64,000 bases of DNA from Notoacmeibacter ruber. GTDB taxonomy: Bacteria; Pseudomonadota; Alphaproteobacteria; Rhizobiales; Rhizobiaceae. The DNA is taken from positions 1,338,501 to 1,402,500 of the forward strand of contig NZ_RCWN01000001.1 in assembly GCF_003668555.1 (NCBI RefSeq), written 5' to 3'. The notes under the pieces are model-generated. The model was not told the DNA's origin, made no database searches, and saw only the letters and a list, made by a program, of their open reading frames with translations. Positions 30,315 to 40,399 of this stretch are shown piece by piece; position 1 is the first letter of the stretch; the number at the start of each line of letters is the position of its first letter. A program made the translations under genes and the position numbers.

Positions 30315-31238
30315 TCAAAGCTCGAGTTCATTCTTGACGGCGGCAGCGCCGTCTTCACCGTCGATGGTCTCGACACCGTCGAGCCAGCCGAGAACAGCGT
30401 CGGAATTGGCCTGCATCCACTCGAGCGTTGCCTTGTCCGGCTCCGCGCCATCATCGAGAATCTTGCCCATGATCTCGTTTTCCATGGCGAGCGAGAACTT
30501 CACGTTCTTCAGCAGCTTCCCGACATTGGGGCATTCCTCGACATATCCCTTGCGCGTCACGGTATGGACGACGCCCTCGCCGCCGAAGAAATCCTCGCCG
30601 CCGGTCAGATACTTCAGGTCGAAATTGGCGTTCATCGGATGCGGCTCCCACCCCAGGAAGACCACGTCCTCATCGTCTTTCACGGCGCGACCGACCTGGG
30701 CGAGCATACCCTGCTCCGAGCTTTCGACGACCTCGAATTCGCCTAGGCCCATCTTGTTCTCTTTGGTCAGACCGACGAGGTAATCATTGCCCTCGTTACC
30801 AGGCTCGATGCCGTAGATCTTGCCGTCCAGTTGTTCCTGGAACTTGGCGATATCGGCAAAGCTCTTGAGCCCTTTTTCATAGGTGTAGGTCGGCACGGCC
30901 AGCGTATATTTCGTGCCTTCGAGATTGACGGCGACGTCTTCGATCTCGCCGCTCTCCATGTAGGGGTTGATGGCGCCGCTCTGCGCCGGCATCCAGTTGC
31001 CGAGGAAGACGTCGACATCGTCCTTCTCGAGCGAAGCGAACGTCACCGGCACGGAAAGAACTTTAACGTCCACCTCATAGCCGAGCGCCTGGAGAACCTG
31101 CTTCACCGTCGACGTGGTCGTGGTGATGTCCGTCCAGCCGACATCCGACATCGTCACCTCGTCACACGCGGCATAGGCTGCGCTCGAGGCCAGGGAAAGC
31201 GCCAGCGCGCCAGAAAATGCAATCGATAACCGTCTCAT
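30315..31238 (-). CDS. choX: Choline/glycine betaine ABC transporter substrate-binding protein
   Basis: A 307-residue periplasmic ligand-binding protein of the OpuAC/ChoX family. The signal peptide spans about residues 1-23 (LSIAFSGALALSLASSAAYA, cleavage after AYA). Ligand-box aromatics are likely in SDVGWTDI (near 34), FLGNWMPAQ (near 82) and FLGWEPHPMNANF (near 200). It is the first gene of choXWV-gbdR and is divergent from betI across a 108-base region that contains a perfect palindrome. Choline rather than betaine specificity is inferred from the neighbourhood. Confidence 0.9.
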   Translation of the reverse strand: MRRLSIAFSGALALSLASSAAYAACDEVTMSDVGWTDITTTTSTVKQVLQALGYEVDVKVLSVPVTFASLEKDDVDVFLGNWMPAQSGAINPYMESGEIEDVAVNLEGTKYTLAVPTYTYEKGLKSFADIAKFQEQLDGKIYGIEPGNEGNDYLVGLTKENKMGLGEFEVVESSEQGMLAQVGRAVKDDEDVVFLGWEPHPMNANFDLKYLTGGEDFFGGEGVVHTVTRKGYVEECPNVGKLLKNVKFSLAMENEIMGKILDDGAEPDKATLEWMQANSDAVLGWLDGVETIDGEDGAAAVKNELEL

Positions 31239-31277
31239 TCTGTCTCCTTGGGTTGGGGAGCTTGGGTTGACTTTTTA

Positions 31278-31297
31278 TTGATTGATGGGTCAATCAA
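31278..31297. promoter_or_regulatory. Candidate BetI operator
   Basis: TTGATTGA and TCAATCAA (positions 31278-31285 and 31290-31297) are perfect inverted arms around TGGG, in the middle of the choX/betI divergent region. E. coli BetI binds a TTGA/TCAA-type palindrome between betT and betI, so this is the likely site through which BetI represses both directions in the absence of choline. Binding itself is inferred. Confidence 0.75.
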
Positions 31298-31346
31298 AGA
31301 GGACAAATGATCTGTTGTAAAGGTCTGATCGGGGAGGAAACCGAAA

Positions 31347-31937
31347 TTGCCGAAGCTTGGGATGGAAAAGATCCGGCGTGAAGCGATGATCGAAGCGACG
31401 ATCATCGAGATTGGGCAAGCAGGCAACTTGAACGTTCCGGTGAGCCAGATTGCGCGGCGCGCAGGCATCTCTCCCGCACTTGCTCATCACTATTTCGGAT
31501 CGAAGGAACAGATATTTCTTGCAGCTATGCGTCACATTCTTGTGATCTTCGGCGAAAGCGTCAGGGAAAAGCTCAAAAAGGCCTCATCGGCCGAGGAAAG
31601 AGTTCGGGCCATTATCGAGGCAAGCCTGGAAAGGCAGCAATTCGATCGCGACGTCGTTTCATCATGGCTGAACTTCTACGTAAAATCACTGCATTCAGCA
31701 GAAACAAGTCGTCTGTTGCGCATCTACTCGCGGCGTCTGCATTCAAACCTGCTCTTTAATTTGCGACAGATCTTCGATGACGGGACGGCCGAAAAGGTCG
31801 CTCAGGGGCTCGCCTCGATGATTGACGGCTTCTACATCCGTCACGCCCTGCAGGAGGTCAGTCCGCCCCGCGAGGAGGGCCATGCCCTCGTCAACGACTA
31901 TCTCGATCTTTGGCTCGCTAGGGAGGCCCGGCCGTGA
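31347..31937 (+). CDS. betI: TetR-family choline-responsive repressor BetI
   Basis: A 196-residue TetR-type repressor. The N-terminal helix-turn-helix is in VPVSQIARRAGISPALAHHYFGSKEQIFL (about 31-59), the diagnostic BetI/TetR recognition stretch. The rest is the ligand-binding domain. BetI normally derepresses bet genes when choline binds. It is the first gene of betICBA, and its stop overlaps the GTG start of betC by 4 bases. Confidence 0.93.
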   Translation: MPKLGMEKIRREAMIEATIIEIGQAGNLNVPVSQIARRAGISPALAHHYFGSKEQIFLAAMRHILVIFGESVREKLKKASSAEERVRAIIEASLERQQFDRDVVSSWLNFYVKSLHSAETSRLLRIYSRRLHSNLLFNLRQIFDDGTAEKVAQGLASMIDGFYIRHALQEVSPPREEGHALVNDYLDLWLAREARP

Positions 31938-33451
31938 GCAACCGGTATAATATTCTTGTCCTCATGGTCGATCAGCTCAACGGAACCCTCTTTCCAGACG
32001 GTCCTGCGGATTGGCTTCATACGCCGCACCTCAAGGCGCTGGCGGAACGCTCGACCCGATTTGCCAATGCCTACACCGGGTCTCCCCTCTGTGCGCCCGG
32101 CCGCGCAAGTTTCATGGCGGGCCAGCTCCCGTATAGGACCCGGGTCTATGACAACGCCGCCGAATTTACGTCGGATGTTCCGACCTATGCCCATCACCTG
32201 AGACGCGCGGGCTATCAGACGACGCTTTCGGGCAAGATGCACTTCGTCGGCCCGGACCAGTTGCATGGCTTCGAGGAGCGACTGACAACAGATATCTATC
32301 CCGCCGATTTCGGCTGGACGCCGGATTATTCCAAGCCCGGCGAACGGATCGACTGGTGGTATCACAATCTCAGTTCCGTCACGAATGCTGGCGCTGCCGA
32401 GATTACCAATCAGCTCGAATATGACGATGAAGTCGCCTATAACGCGACGCGGAAGATTTACGATCTGGGCCGCGGGCATGACACCCGCCCCTGGATGCTG
32501 ACCGTCAGTTTCACGCATCCTCATGATCCCTATGTCGCCCGCCGCAAATTTTGGGATCTTTACGAAGATTGTGAGCACCTTCTCCCGCGCAATCCGGCTG
32601 TTCCCTACGACGAGCAAGATCCTCACTCCAAAAGGCTTCTCGACGCCAGCGACTGGCGCGCCTTCGACATCACCGAGGAGCATATCCGACGCTCGCGCCG
32701 GGCTTACTTCGCCAACGTCTCGTATATTGACGACAAGATCGGCGAAATTCTCAAAACGCTCGAAGAGACCCGTCAGAGCGAGAACACGATCGTCGTCTTC
32801 CTTTCCGATCATGGCGACATGCTCGGCGAGTTCGGCCTCTGGTTCAAGATGAGCTTCCGGGAGGGCTCCGCCCGCGTCCCCTTCATGATCGCTGCGCCGG
32901 ATATGCCGGCAGGTCTGGTCGAAACGCCGGTCAGCACCATGGACGTCCTTCCTACTTTGGCGGAACTGGCCGAAATTGATCTCGGGGAGATTGCGCCATG
33001 GACGGATGGCGAGTCGGTCGTGCAGCTTTCCAGGGGCGTCGCTCGCGACACTCCCGTCCGTATCGAATATGCGGCGGAAGGCTCTTATGCGCCGATGGTT
33101 TGCCTGCGCGCCGATCGCTGGAAATACATCCATTGCGAAATCGATCCGCCGCAACTTTTCGATCTGCAGGCCGATCCTGACGAGGCGAACAATCTTGCCG
33201 ACGATCCGGCCCATGCCGAAATCGCCGCGCAGTTCGCCGATAAGGTCGAGCGTTACTGGGATATGCAAGCGTTCGACGCGGCAGTGCGTGAAAGCCAGTC
33301 GCGCCGCCATATCGTGGATGACTCTCTGCGCAACGGCGCGTACTTCCCTTGGGATTTTCAGCCACTGCAGAAGGCATCCGAGCGCTACATGCGCAATCAC
33401 ATGGACCTCAACGTCCTGGAAGAAAACCAGCGCTATCCGAGAGGCGAGTGA
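31934..33451 (+). CDS. betC: Choline-sulfatase
   Basis: Hydrolyses choline-O-sulfate to choline and sulfate; 505 residues, no signal peptide, so cytoplasmic. The sulfatase signature [12 protein letters not shown] near residue 54 holds the cysteine that must become formylglycine. The metal site includes [12 protein letters not shown] at the N terminus and [15 protein letters not shown] (near 294). The start is GTG 31934, overlapping betI. Its place in betICBA is the rhizobial arrangement that lets choline sulfate serve as carbon, nitrogen and sulfur source. Confidence 0.95.
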   Translation: MSNRYNILVLMVDQLNGTLFPDGPADWLHTPHLKALAERSTRFANAYTGSPLCAPGRASFMAGQLPYRTRVYDNAAEFTSDVPTYAHHLRRAGYQTTLSGKMHFVGPDQLHGFEERLTTDIYPADFGWTPDYSKPGERIDWWYHNLSSVTNAGAAEITNQLEYDDEVAYNATRKIYDLGRGHDTRPWMLTVSFTHPHDPYVARRKFWDLYEDCEHLLPRNPAVPYDEQDPHSKRLLDASDWRAFDITEEHIRRSRRAYFANVSYIDDKIGEILKTLEETRQSENTIVVFLSDHGDMLGEFGLWFKMSFREGSARVPFMIAAPDMPAGLVETPVSTMDVLPTLAELAEIDLGEIAPWTDGESVVQLSRGVARDTPVRIEYAAEGSYAPMVCLRADRWKYIHCEIDPPQLFDLQADPDEANNLADDPAHAEIAAQFADKVERYWDMQAFDAAVRESQSRRHIVDDSLRNGAYFPWDFQPLQKASERYMRNHMDLNVLEENQRYPRGE

Positions 33452-33453
33452 TA

Positions 33454-34914
33454 ATGATCGATGCCCAGCCGAAAGCCAGTCACTTCATTGACGGCGAATA
33501 TTGCGAAGACGAGACCGGCGCGCTGATCGAATGCGTCTTTGCCGCAACGGGTGAAGTCATCGCGCGACTGCATTCGGCCACGCCAGCCCTTATCGAAAAG
33601 GCCATGCAGTCGGCCGAGCGGGCCCAGAAAGCATGGGCCGCCCTCGCCCCTGTCGAGCGCGGCCGCGTTCTGCGACGCGTGGCCGACATTCTACGCGAGC
33701 GCAATCGAGAGCTGAGTGAACTCGAAACGCTGGATACCGGAAAGCCACTGCAGGAGACTCTTGTGGCCGATGCGGCATCGGGCGCGGAAGCGCTCGAATA
33801 TTTCGCTGGGCTGGCCGCGACGATTACCGGCGAGACTGTGCCGCTGGGCAACGACTTCGTCTATACGCTGCGCGAGCCGCTAGGCGTATGTGTGGGTATC
33901 GGCGCCTGGAATTATCCAACGCAGATCGCCTGCTGGAAGGCCGCGCCCGCATTGGCCTGCGGTAACGCCATGGTTTTCAAACCGTCCGAGATGACGCCGC
34001 TTTGTGCTCTGAAACTGGCGGAAATTTTCATCGAGGCAGGCGCGCCTGCCGGACTTTTCAACGTGGTCCAGGGTTATGGCGATGTCGGCGCGGCCCTCGC
34101 GACCGACGCCAGAACCGACAAGGTGTCGCTCACCGGCTCGGTCCCGACCGGTCGCAAGGTTTATGCCGGAGCGGCGGAAGGTATTCGCCATGTGACGATG
34201 GAACTTGGCGGCAAATCTCCAATGATCGTCTTCGACGATGCCGATATTGAAAACGCCGTGAGTGCATCAATCAACGGCAATTTCTATTCGACCGGCCAGA
34301 TTTGCTCGAACGGCACGCGTGTCTTCGTCCATCGCGACATCGAAACGGCCTTTATCGACCGGCTGATCGAGCGAACGAAGAACGCCCGGATCGGCGATCC
34401 TCGGGATGAAGCGACACAGCTCGGCCCCCTGATTTCCAGCGCCCAGCGCGACAAGGTACGTGACTATATCGCCAAGGCTACGGATGAGGGCGCCACACTT
34501 GCCTATGGCGGCGCCGTACCAGAAGGTTTCGACACCGGCTATTATATTGAGCCGACCATCTTCACCGGTGTGAACGACGAGATGACGATTGCCCGGGAGG
34601 AAGTGTTCGGTCCCGTCATGTCGATCCTGACCTTTGCCGATGAAGATGAAGTAATCGACCGCGCCAACGACACGCCGTTCGGGCTGGCCGCCGGCGTTTT
34701 TACGCGCGATCTTACGCGTGCCCATCGTGTGGTTCGCGCACTGGAAGCGGGTACATGCTGGATCAACACCTATAATCTGACGCCCGTCGAAGCGCCTTTC
34801 GGGGGCATGAAACAGTCCGGCGTCGGGCGAGAAAATTCCCGCGCCGCGATCGAGCATTATAGCCAGGTGAAATCCGTCTACGTCGCGATGGGCGACGTCG
34901 AGGCACCTTACTGA
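33454..34914 (+). CDS. betB: Betaine aldehyde dehydrogenase
   Basis: NAD(P)-dependent oxidation of betaine aldehyde to glycine betaine; 486 residues. The catalytic glutamate is in [16 protein letters not shown] (near 250) and the catalytic cysteine in [15 protein letters not shown] (near 285). The coenzyme loop is seen in [14 protein letters not shown] (near 230). ATG 33454 begins 2 bases after the betC stop; the frame is open further upstream but that part overlaps betC. Confidence 0.95.
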   Translation: MIDAQPKASHFIDGEYCEDETGALIECVFAATGEVIARLHSATPALIEKAMQSAERAQKAWAALAPVERGRVLRRVADILRERNRELSELETLDTGKPLQETLVADAASGAEALEYFAGLAATITGETVPLGNDFVYTLREPLGVCVGIGAWNYPTQIACWKAAPALACGNAMVFKPSEMTPLCALKLAEIFIEAGAPAGLFNVVQGYGDVGAALATDARTDKVSLTGSVPTGRKVYAGAAEGIRHVTMELGGKSPMIVFDDADIENAVSASINGNFYSTGQICSNGTRVFVHRDIETAFIDRLIERTKNARIGDPRDEATQLGPLISSAQRDKVRDYIAKATDEGATLAYGGAVPEGFDTGYYIEPTIFTGVNDEMTIAREEVFGPVMSILTFADEDEVIDRANDTPFGLAAGVFTRDLTRAHRVVRALEAGTCWINTYNLTPVEAPFGGMKQSGVGRENSRAAIEHYSQVKSVYVAMGDVEAPY

Positions 34915-34942
34915 AACGACCACACGGGCAAGGGATAAGTCA

Positions 34943-36604
34943 TTGCAAGCGGATTACGTGATCATTGGCGCCGGCTCGGCTGGTTCCGCCATGGCTTATC
35001 GTTTGAGCGAGAACGGCCAACATTCCGTGCTGGTGCTGGAAGCAGGCGGGTCGGATATGGGCCCTTTCATTCAGATGCCCGGCGCCCTGTCCTACCCTAT
35101 GAATATGGCGCGCTACGATTGGGGTTATCGATCCGAACCGGAACCGCATCTTGGCGGGCGCCGGCTGGCGACCCCGCGCGGCAAGGTCGTCGGGGGCTCG
35201 TCTTCCATCAACGGCATGGTCTATGTGCGCGGCCATGCGATGGATTTCGACCATTGGGCCGAGAGCGGCGCGACCGGCTGGTCCTACGCCGATGTTCTTC
35301 CCTATTACAAAAGACTGGAGAACTGGCATTCCGGAGACCATGGCGGCGATGCCGAGTGGCGTGGCAAAGACGGGCCTCTCCACGTCAGCCGCGGGACACG
35401 CAAGAATCCGCTTTTCCATGCTTTTGTCGAGGCAGGACAGCAGGCCGGCTTCGAGGTTACGCCGGACTATAATGGCAAGAAGCAGGAAGGTTTCGGACCG
35501 ATGGAGCAGACGGTCTGGAAAGGCCGGCGCTGGTCGACGGCCAATGCTTATCTTAAGCCTGCCCTCAAGCAAGCCAATTGCGGGCTGTTGCGCTGCTTCG
35601 TACGAAATATCGTTCTGGAGAATGGTCGCGCTACGGGCGTGGAAATCGAACGGCGCGGTCAGATCGAGACCGTCACTGCCAATCGCGAAGTGATCGTCGC
35701 GGCCTCCTCCATCAATTCGCCGAAACTTCTCATGCTTTCCGGCATAGGCCCGGCAGCGCATCTTGCGGAGCATGGCATCGACGTCGTGGCAGACCGTCCA
35801 GGCGTCGGCCAAAACCTGCAGGACCATCTGGAACTCTATATTCAGCAAGCCTGCACCAAGCCGATCACGCTCTACAAATACTGGAATCTCTTCGGAAAAG
35901 CGCTCGTCGGCGCCCAATGGTTGTTCACCAAGGGTGGGCCCGGCGCGTCGAACCAGTTCGAAAGCGCGGCCTTTCTGCGTTCGAAAGCCGGGGTCAAATA
36001 TCCGGATATCCAATATCACTTCCTGCCGATCGCCGTTCGCTATGACGGACAGGCCGCAGCGGAGGGTCACGGCTTTCAGGCCCATGTCGGGCCTATGCGC
36101 TCGAACTCGCGCGGCGAGGTCACGCTACGCTCGCCAGACCCGAAGGACGCGCCACGCATTCTCTTCAACTACATGTCGCAGGAAGAAGACTGGGCCGATT
36201 TTCGGCACTGCATCCGCCTGACACGCGAAATCTTTGGCCAGAAAGCGTTCGACGAATATCGGGGCAAGGAAATCCAGCCGGGTGCCGGGGTCCAGTCGGA
36301 TGAAGAACTGAATGATTTCATCCGAGAGCACGTCGAAAGCGCCTATCACCCCTGCGGGACCTGCCGCATGGGTCGGGCTGACGATCCTATGGCTGTGGTC
36401 GACCCGCAATGCCGCGTCATTGGTGTCGAAGGATTGCGGCTTGCCGACAGCTCTGTCTTTCCACGCATCACAAACGGAAACCTCAACGCGCCGTCCATCA
36501 TGGTTGGCGAGAAGGCCTCCGACCACATACTTGGTAAGCCTCCCCTGCCCGTCGAAAATGTAGAGCCCTGGATCAATCCGGATTGGCAGACCTCCGACCG
36601 GTAA
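34943..36604 (+). CDS. betA: Choline dehydrogenase
   Basis: GMC-family FAD flavoenzyme (553 residues) that oxidises choline to betaine aldehyde. The FAD motif is at the very N terminus ([18 protein letters not shown]), GMC signature 1 is near residue 80 ([19 protein letters not shown]), and the catalytic histidine lies in [10 protein letters not shown] near 470. The start is TTG 34943, which matches the family N terminus and has an AGGGATAA site 5' to it; no ATG is available. It lies 28 bases after betB and converges on lpdV. Confidence 0.95.
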   Translation: MQADYVIIGAGSAGSAMAYRLSENGQHSVLVLEAGGSDMGPFIQMPGALSYPMNMARYDWGYRSEPEPHLGGRRLATPRGKVVGGSSSINGMVYVRGHAMDFDHWAESGATGWSYADVLPYYKRLENWHSGDHGGDAEWRGKDGPLHVSRGTRKNPLFHAFVEAGQQAGFEVTPDYNGKKQEGFGPMEQTVWKGRRWSTANAYLKPALKQANCGLLRCFVRNIVLENGRATGVEIERRGQIETVTANREVIVAASSINSPKLLMLSGIGPAAHLAEHGIDVVADRPGVGQNLQDHLELYIQQACTKPITLYKYWNLFGKALVGAQWLFTKGGPGASNQFESAAFLRSKAGVKYPDIQYHFLPIAVRYDGQAAAEGHGFQAHVGPMRSNSRGEVTLRSPDPKDAPRILFNYMSQEEDWADFRHCIRLTREIFGQKAFDEYRGKEIQPGAGVQSDEELNDFIREHVESAYHPCGTCRMGRADDPMAVVDPQCRVIGVEGLRLADSSVFPRITNGNLNAPSIMVGEKASDHILGKPPLPVENVEPWINPDWQTSDR

Positions 36605-36618
36605 ACGAGCCGGGCCCG

Positions 36619-38016
36619 CTACGCGTGTATGGCGTGGCCAAGCCTCTTGAGTGCCGCCTCGTGGAACGCTTCGCCAAGTGTGGGGTGGGCGTAGATCGTA
36701 CCGGCAATGTCCTCCAGAACGGATCCCATTTCGATCGCCTGAGTGAAAGCGGCGGCAAGTTCGGAAATCTCCGCCCCAACGGCCTGCACACCGACGATGC
36801 GATGATCGTCCTTGCGTGAAAGAACGCGGACAAAACCTCCATCATCGGCCGCATCCAGGGTAAGTGCCCGTCCGCTGGCGCGAAATGGAAAGATGCTGAT
36901 GGCTATCTCGTCGGACGCTTCTTGCGGACCCACGCCGACAGAGACGATTTCAGGATCCGTAAAGCAGACTGCGGGAATCGCCATCGGATCAAAAACACGG
37001 CGCTCGCCGGCGATAATCTCGGCAACGATTTCGCCCTGGGCCGATGCGCGATGAGCAAGCATCGGTTCGCCGGTCAGGTCGCCAATTGCCCAGACATTGC
37101 GAGTCGACGTCGCACATGTCGAATCGATCTTCACGAATGGCCCGTCCATCTCGATCGCCATCTCTTCAAGGCCCCAACCATCGGTCGCCGGTTTACGGCC
37201 GGCTGCGACAAGGACATGGTCGGCTGGCAGTTCGACCTCCTCACCACCCTGTTTCTGGACACGAAGGGCTTTTCCGGAATCTGTCATACCGAGGGCCTTT
37301 GCACCGAGATGCAATGTGACGTGATTTTCCTCAAGCCATTTTTCAATAGGCTTTATCAAATCATTGTCGTAACTCGGTAAAATACGATCCTGCATCTCAA
37401 CAATCGTGACCTCTACCCCGAGCTTCCGCATTGCGATGCCGATCTCAAGGCCGATATAGCCGCCGCCGATCACGACCAGATCCTTTGGGATCTCATCCAG
37501 AGAGAGAGCCTCCGAGGACGATATGACTGGTCCACCAAAGGGCAGGTTCGGCAACTCCACGGGAACGGATCCGTTCGCGAGGATGACGTGCTCTGCGCTG
37601 ATCTTTACGGTTTCGCCGTCGAGTTCGACCTGGCAGGTCTTCGCGTCGGAAAATGTCGCCCAGCCGCCGAGAACCTCTACACCGGCGCGCTTCAGAAGCG
37701 ACGCCACACCGCTATTGAGCTTGTTCACGACGCCGTCTTTCCAATCGCGCCAGCCAGGCATTTCAAATGACGGCGCTTGAGAAAGTGAGATGCCATGCGT
37801 CGAAGCCTCGCTGCTGCGCGACATCTCAGCGAACAGGCTTGCCGTGTGGATCAGCGCCTTGGAGGGTATGCAACCGCGTATGAGGCAGGTTCCCCCGAGC
37901 CTCCGGCCTTCCACAAGTGTCGTCTCCAGGCCCAGTTGTCCGCAGCGGATGGCAGCGACATAGCCGCCGGGGCCACCGCCGACCACAAGAACCTTCGTTT
38001 CGACCGTCCTCATCAT
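36619..38016 (-). CDS. lpdV: Dihydrolipoyl dehydrogenase of the branched-chain 2-oxoacid dehydrogenase complex
   Basis: Second E3 in the window (465 residues), dedicated to the Bkd complex. FAD motif VLVVGGGPGGYVAAI is near residue 9, the redox disulfide is GGTCLIRGCIPSKAL near 41, and the C-terminal active-site HPTLGEAFHEA is present. It differs from the PDH E3 at the disulfide motif and lacks that enzyme's lysine/proline insert. Its ATGATGA start overlaps the bkdB stop. Confidence 0.94.
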   Translation of the reverse strand: MMRTVETKVLVVGGGPGGYVAAIRCGQLGLETTLVEGRRLGGTCLIRGCIPSKALIHTASLFAEMSRSSEASTHGISLSQAPSFEMPGWRDWKDGVVNKLNSGVASLLKRAGVEVLGGWATFSDAKTCQVELDGETVKISAEHVILANGSVPVELPNLPFGGPVISSSEALSLDEIPKDLVVIGGGYIGLEIGIAMRKLGVEVTIVEMQDRILPSYDNDLIKPIEKWLEENHVTLHLGAKALGMTDSGKALRVQKQGGEEVELPADHVLVAAGRKPATDGWGLEEMAIEMDGPFVKIDSTCATSTRNVWAIGDLTGEPMLAHRASAQGEIVAEIIAGERRVFDPMAIPAVCFTDPEIVSVGVGPQEASDEIAISIFPFRASGRALTLDAADDGGFVRVLSRKDDHRIVGVQAVGAEISELAAAFTQAIEMGSVLEDIAGTIYAHPTLGEAFHEAALKRLGHAIHA

Positions 38017-39383
38017 TCATTCTCCGCAAAGATCAGTGCAGGCGTTTCGATCAGGCGTTTCAACGCCTGAATGAAACGGGCCGCATCGTATCCGTCGACG
38101 ATCCGGTGATCGAATGAGGATGAAACATTCATGATTTTCCGCACTTCAATCCGCCCATCGACGACCACGGGTCGCTCGACAATCTTGTTCGGACCGATGA
38201 TGCCGACTTCCGGATGATTGATGACCGGTGTCGCAGAGATACCGCCGAGAGGTCCAAGGCTTGTGATTGTCAGTGTCGAACCGGATAACTCATCCCTGCT
38301 CGCACTGCCGTCGCGGGCAGCCTCCGCTATACGTTTGATCTCGCTGGCGCATTCCCATACGCCAAGGCTTTCGGCATGACGCACGACCGGAACGGACAGA
38401 CCCCGTTCGGTTTGGGTCGCAATTCCGGCGTGAAGCGCTTCGTGAGCGTGGAAGATCTCCGCCTCATCATCATAGAGACCGTTCAGCATGGGAAAATCGG
38501 GGAGCAGGCGCGCCGTGGCGCGAATGAGAAACGGCAATATTGTCAGCTTTGGCTGGCCGTCCCGGCGCGACGCATTCATGTCGGCCCGCAGTTGCTCCAG
38601 TGCTGTGACGTCGAATTCCTCAACATAGCAGAAGTGGGGAATCTGGCGCTTCGACTGCTGCATCTTTTCCGCGATGCGCCTGCGCATTCCGACAATGCGG
38701 ATTTCCTCGACACCGTCTCGCTTGAGAAGTCCGCCGGTGCGATCGCCGTCCGCACCACTGGCGATATAGGCCTCCAGATCGGCTTCCAGGATGCGCCCTG
38801 CGGGACCGGAGCCCGGAACGAACTGCAAGGCGATCCCCTGCTCATAGGCCCGCTTCCGGATTGCGGGCGAGGCCAACGGTTCGCTGGAAGACTTTTTCTG
38901 CTCTTGTTTCTCACCGCGCCGCATGGACGGCGACTGCCGCGAGGAGGTGCCCGACGACCCTCCAAAAGAAGGTCGCTCCGAGCGGGCGCGATCGCTTGGC
39001 GCCTTGCCCGAAGTGTCACCCGGTTTGTCTTCTGTATCAGCCGCCGAAGGCTCGTTCTTCGTCTCTGCATCGGCAGCTTTGCTCGTCTCTTCAGGGCGGT
39101 CTTCTTTCGGGGTGGCCGGCTCGTCCTTGACGTTTCCAGCGCCCTCGACTTCAAATTCGACCAGAACCGAACCGACGGAAAGCATGTCGCCGACCGCGCC
39201 GTTTAGCGCCAACACCTTCCCAGATACGGGTGATGAAATATCGACCGTGGCCTTGTCCGTCAGAACATCGACAAGCTGCTGGTCTTCCTCGACCTCGTCG
39301 CCGACGGACACGTACCATTCGCTGATCTCCGCTTCAGCGATACCTTCCCCGATATCTGGCAGCCGAAAAGCATATTTGCCCAT
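38013..39383 (-). CDS. bkdB: Dihydrolipoyl acyltransferase (E2) of the branched-chain 2-oxoacid dehydrogenase complex
   Basis: A 456-residue E2 transferring branched acyl groups to CoA. It has one N-terminal lipoyl domain (LTDKATVDISSP, Lys near 43), a charged linker (about 85-165), a subunit-binding domain (ASPAIRKRAYEQGI, near 175) and the catalytic domain with SSFDHRIVDGYDAARF close to the C terminus. ATG 39383 has GGAGGT in front and is 1 base after the bkdA2 stop. Confidence 0.94.
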   Translation of the reverse strand: MGKYAFRLPDIGEGIAEAEISEWYVSVGDEVEEDQQLVDVLTDKATVDISSPVSGKVLALNGAVGDMLSVGSVLVEFEVEGAGNVKDEPATPKEDRPEETSKAADAETKNEPSAADTEDKPGDTSGKAPSDRARSERPSFGGSSGTSSRQSPSMRRGEKQEQKKSSSEPLASPAIRKRAYEQGIALQFVPGSGPAGRILEADLEAYIASGADGDRTGGLLKRDGVEEIRIVGMRRRIAEKMQQSKRQIPHFCYVEEFDVTALEQLRADMNASRRDGQPKLTILPFLIRATARLLPDFPMLNGLYDDEAEIFHAHEALHAGIATQTERGLSVPVVRHAESLGVWECASEIKRIAEAARDGSASRDELSGSTLTITSLGPLGGISATPVINHPEVGIIGPNKIVERPVVVDGRIEVRKIMNVSSSFDHRIVDGYDAARFIQALKRLIETPALIFAENE

Positions 39384-39384
39384 T

Positions 39385-40398
39385 TCACACCTCCTGCGTG
39401 CGCTGAAGTGCATCGATGATACGTTTGGGACCCGGGAAGTAGTCCCACTCGAATGCATGCGGATAGGGCGTGTCCCACCCGGTGACGCGCTCGATTGGTG
39501 CCCGCAGATGATAGAAGCACCGCTCCTGAACCAGCGATGAGAGCTCACCACCAAAACCGGCAAAGCGCGACGCTTCGTGCACGATCACACAGCGGCCTGT
39601 CTTCTGGACGGATTCCACGATCGCATCGATATCGAGTGGTACCAGGCTGCGCAGGTCGAGAAGTTCGGCATCAATGCCGCATTCCTCAATGGCAGACAGA
39701 GCGACATGAACCATGGTGCCGTAAGCGAGGACGGTGACGGCCTCGCCTTCCCGGATCATACGCGCCTTGCCGAGGGGCACGCGGTAAATATCTTCGGGAA
39801 CCTCGGCCAATGGATGGTTCTTCCAAGGCTTTACAGGATCGTCCGGCCGTCCTTCGAAGAGCCCATTATAGAGCCTCTTAGGCTCGAAGAAGATAACCGG
39901 ATCATCCTCCTCGATCGCGGAAATAAGCAGCCCCTTGGCATCATAGGGGTTCGATGGAATGACGGATTTCAATCCGGTCACGTGGGTAAAAAGTGCTTCG
40001 GGACTCTGGCTGTGTGTCTGACCGCCGAAAATGCCGCCCCCATAGGGCACACGAACCGTGATTGGCGCCCAGAATTCGCCATTGGACCGGTAGCGCAAGC
40101 GGGCGGCCTCAGAGACGAGCTGATCGAAGGCTGGCAAGATGTAATCGGCGAACTGAATCTCGACGACGGGCCGCAATCCATAGGCGCCCATACCGATTGC
40201 CGTCGCGACGATGCCGCCCTCGGAGATCGGCGTATCGAAGCAGCGCGTCAGCCCGTGCTTTTCCTGCAATTTGTCGGTAACGCGGAAAACGCCGCCAAAA
40301 TAGCCGACATCTTCGCCGAAGATCATGATGTCGGGATCTTCGCCCAGCTTCACATCGAGCGCCGAGTTCAGCGCCTGAACCATATTCATCGCGCTCAT
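39385..40398 (-). CDS. bkdA2: 2-oxoisovalerate dehydrogenase E1 beta subunit
   Basis: A 337-residue E1-beta subunit without a lipoyl domain, in contrast to PdhB. It opens MSAMNMVQALNSALD and has the transketolase-type core (FGEDVGYFGGVFRVT near 30; PYGGGIFGGQTHSQSPE near 120). It lies 1 base from bkdA1 and 1 base from bkdB, so the operon is translationally tight. Substrates should be the 2-oxoacids from valine, leucine and isoleucine. Confidence 0.94.
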   Translation of the reverse strand: MSAMNMVQALNSALDVKLGEDPDIMIFGEDVGYFGGVFRVTDKLQEKHGLTRCFDTPISEGGIVATAIGMGAYGLRPVVEIQFADYILPAFDQLVSEAARLRYRSNGEFWAPITVRVPYGGGIFGGQTHSQSPEALFTHVTGLKSVIPSNPYDAKGLLISAIEEDDPVIFFEPKRLYNGLFEGRPDDPVKPWKNHPLAEVPEDIYRVPLGKARMIREGEAVTVLAYGTMVHVALSAIEECGIDAELLDLRSLVPLDIDAIVESVQKTGRCVIVHEASRFAGFGGELSSLVQERCFYHLRAPIERVTGWDTPYPHAFEWDYFPGPKRIIDALQRTQEV

Positions 40399-40399
40399 A

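Noticed and set aside
31898..33400. 500-codon open frame on the minus strand opposite betC
   Set aside because: Antisense to choline sulfatase, with no domain or ribosome site.
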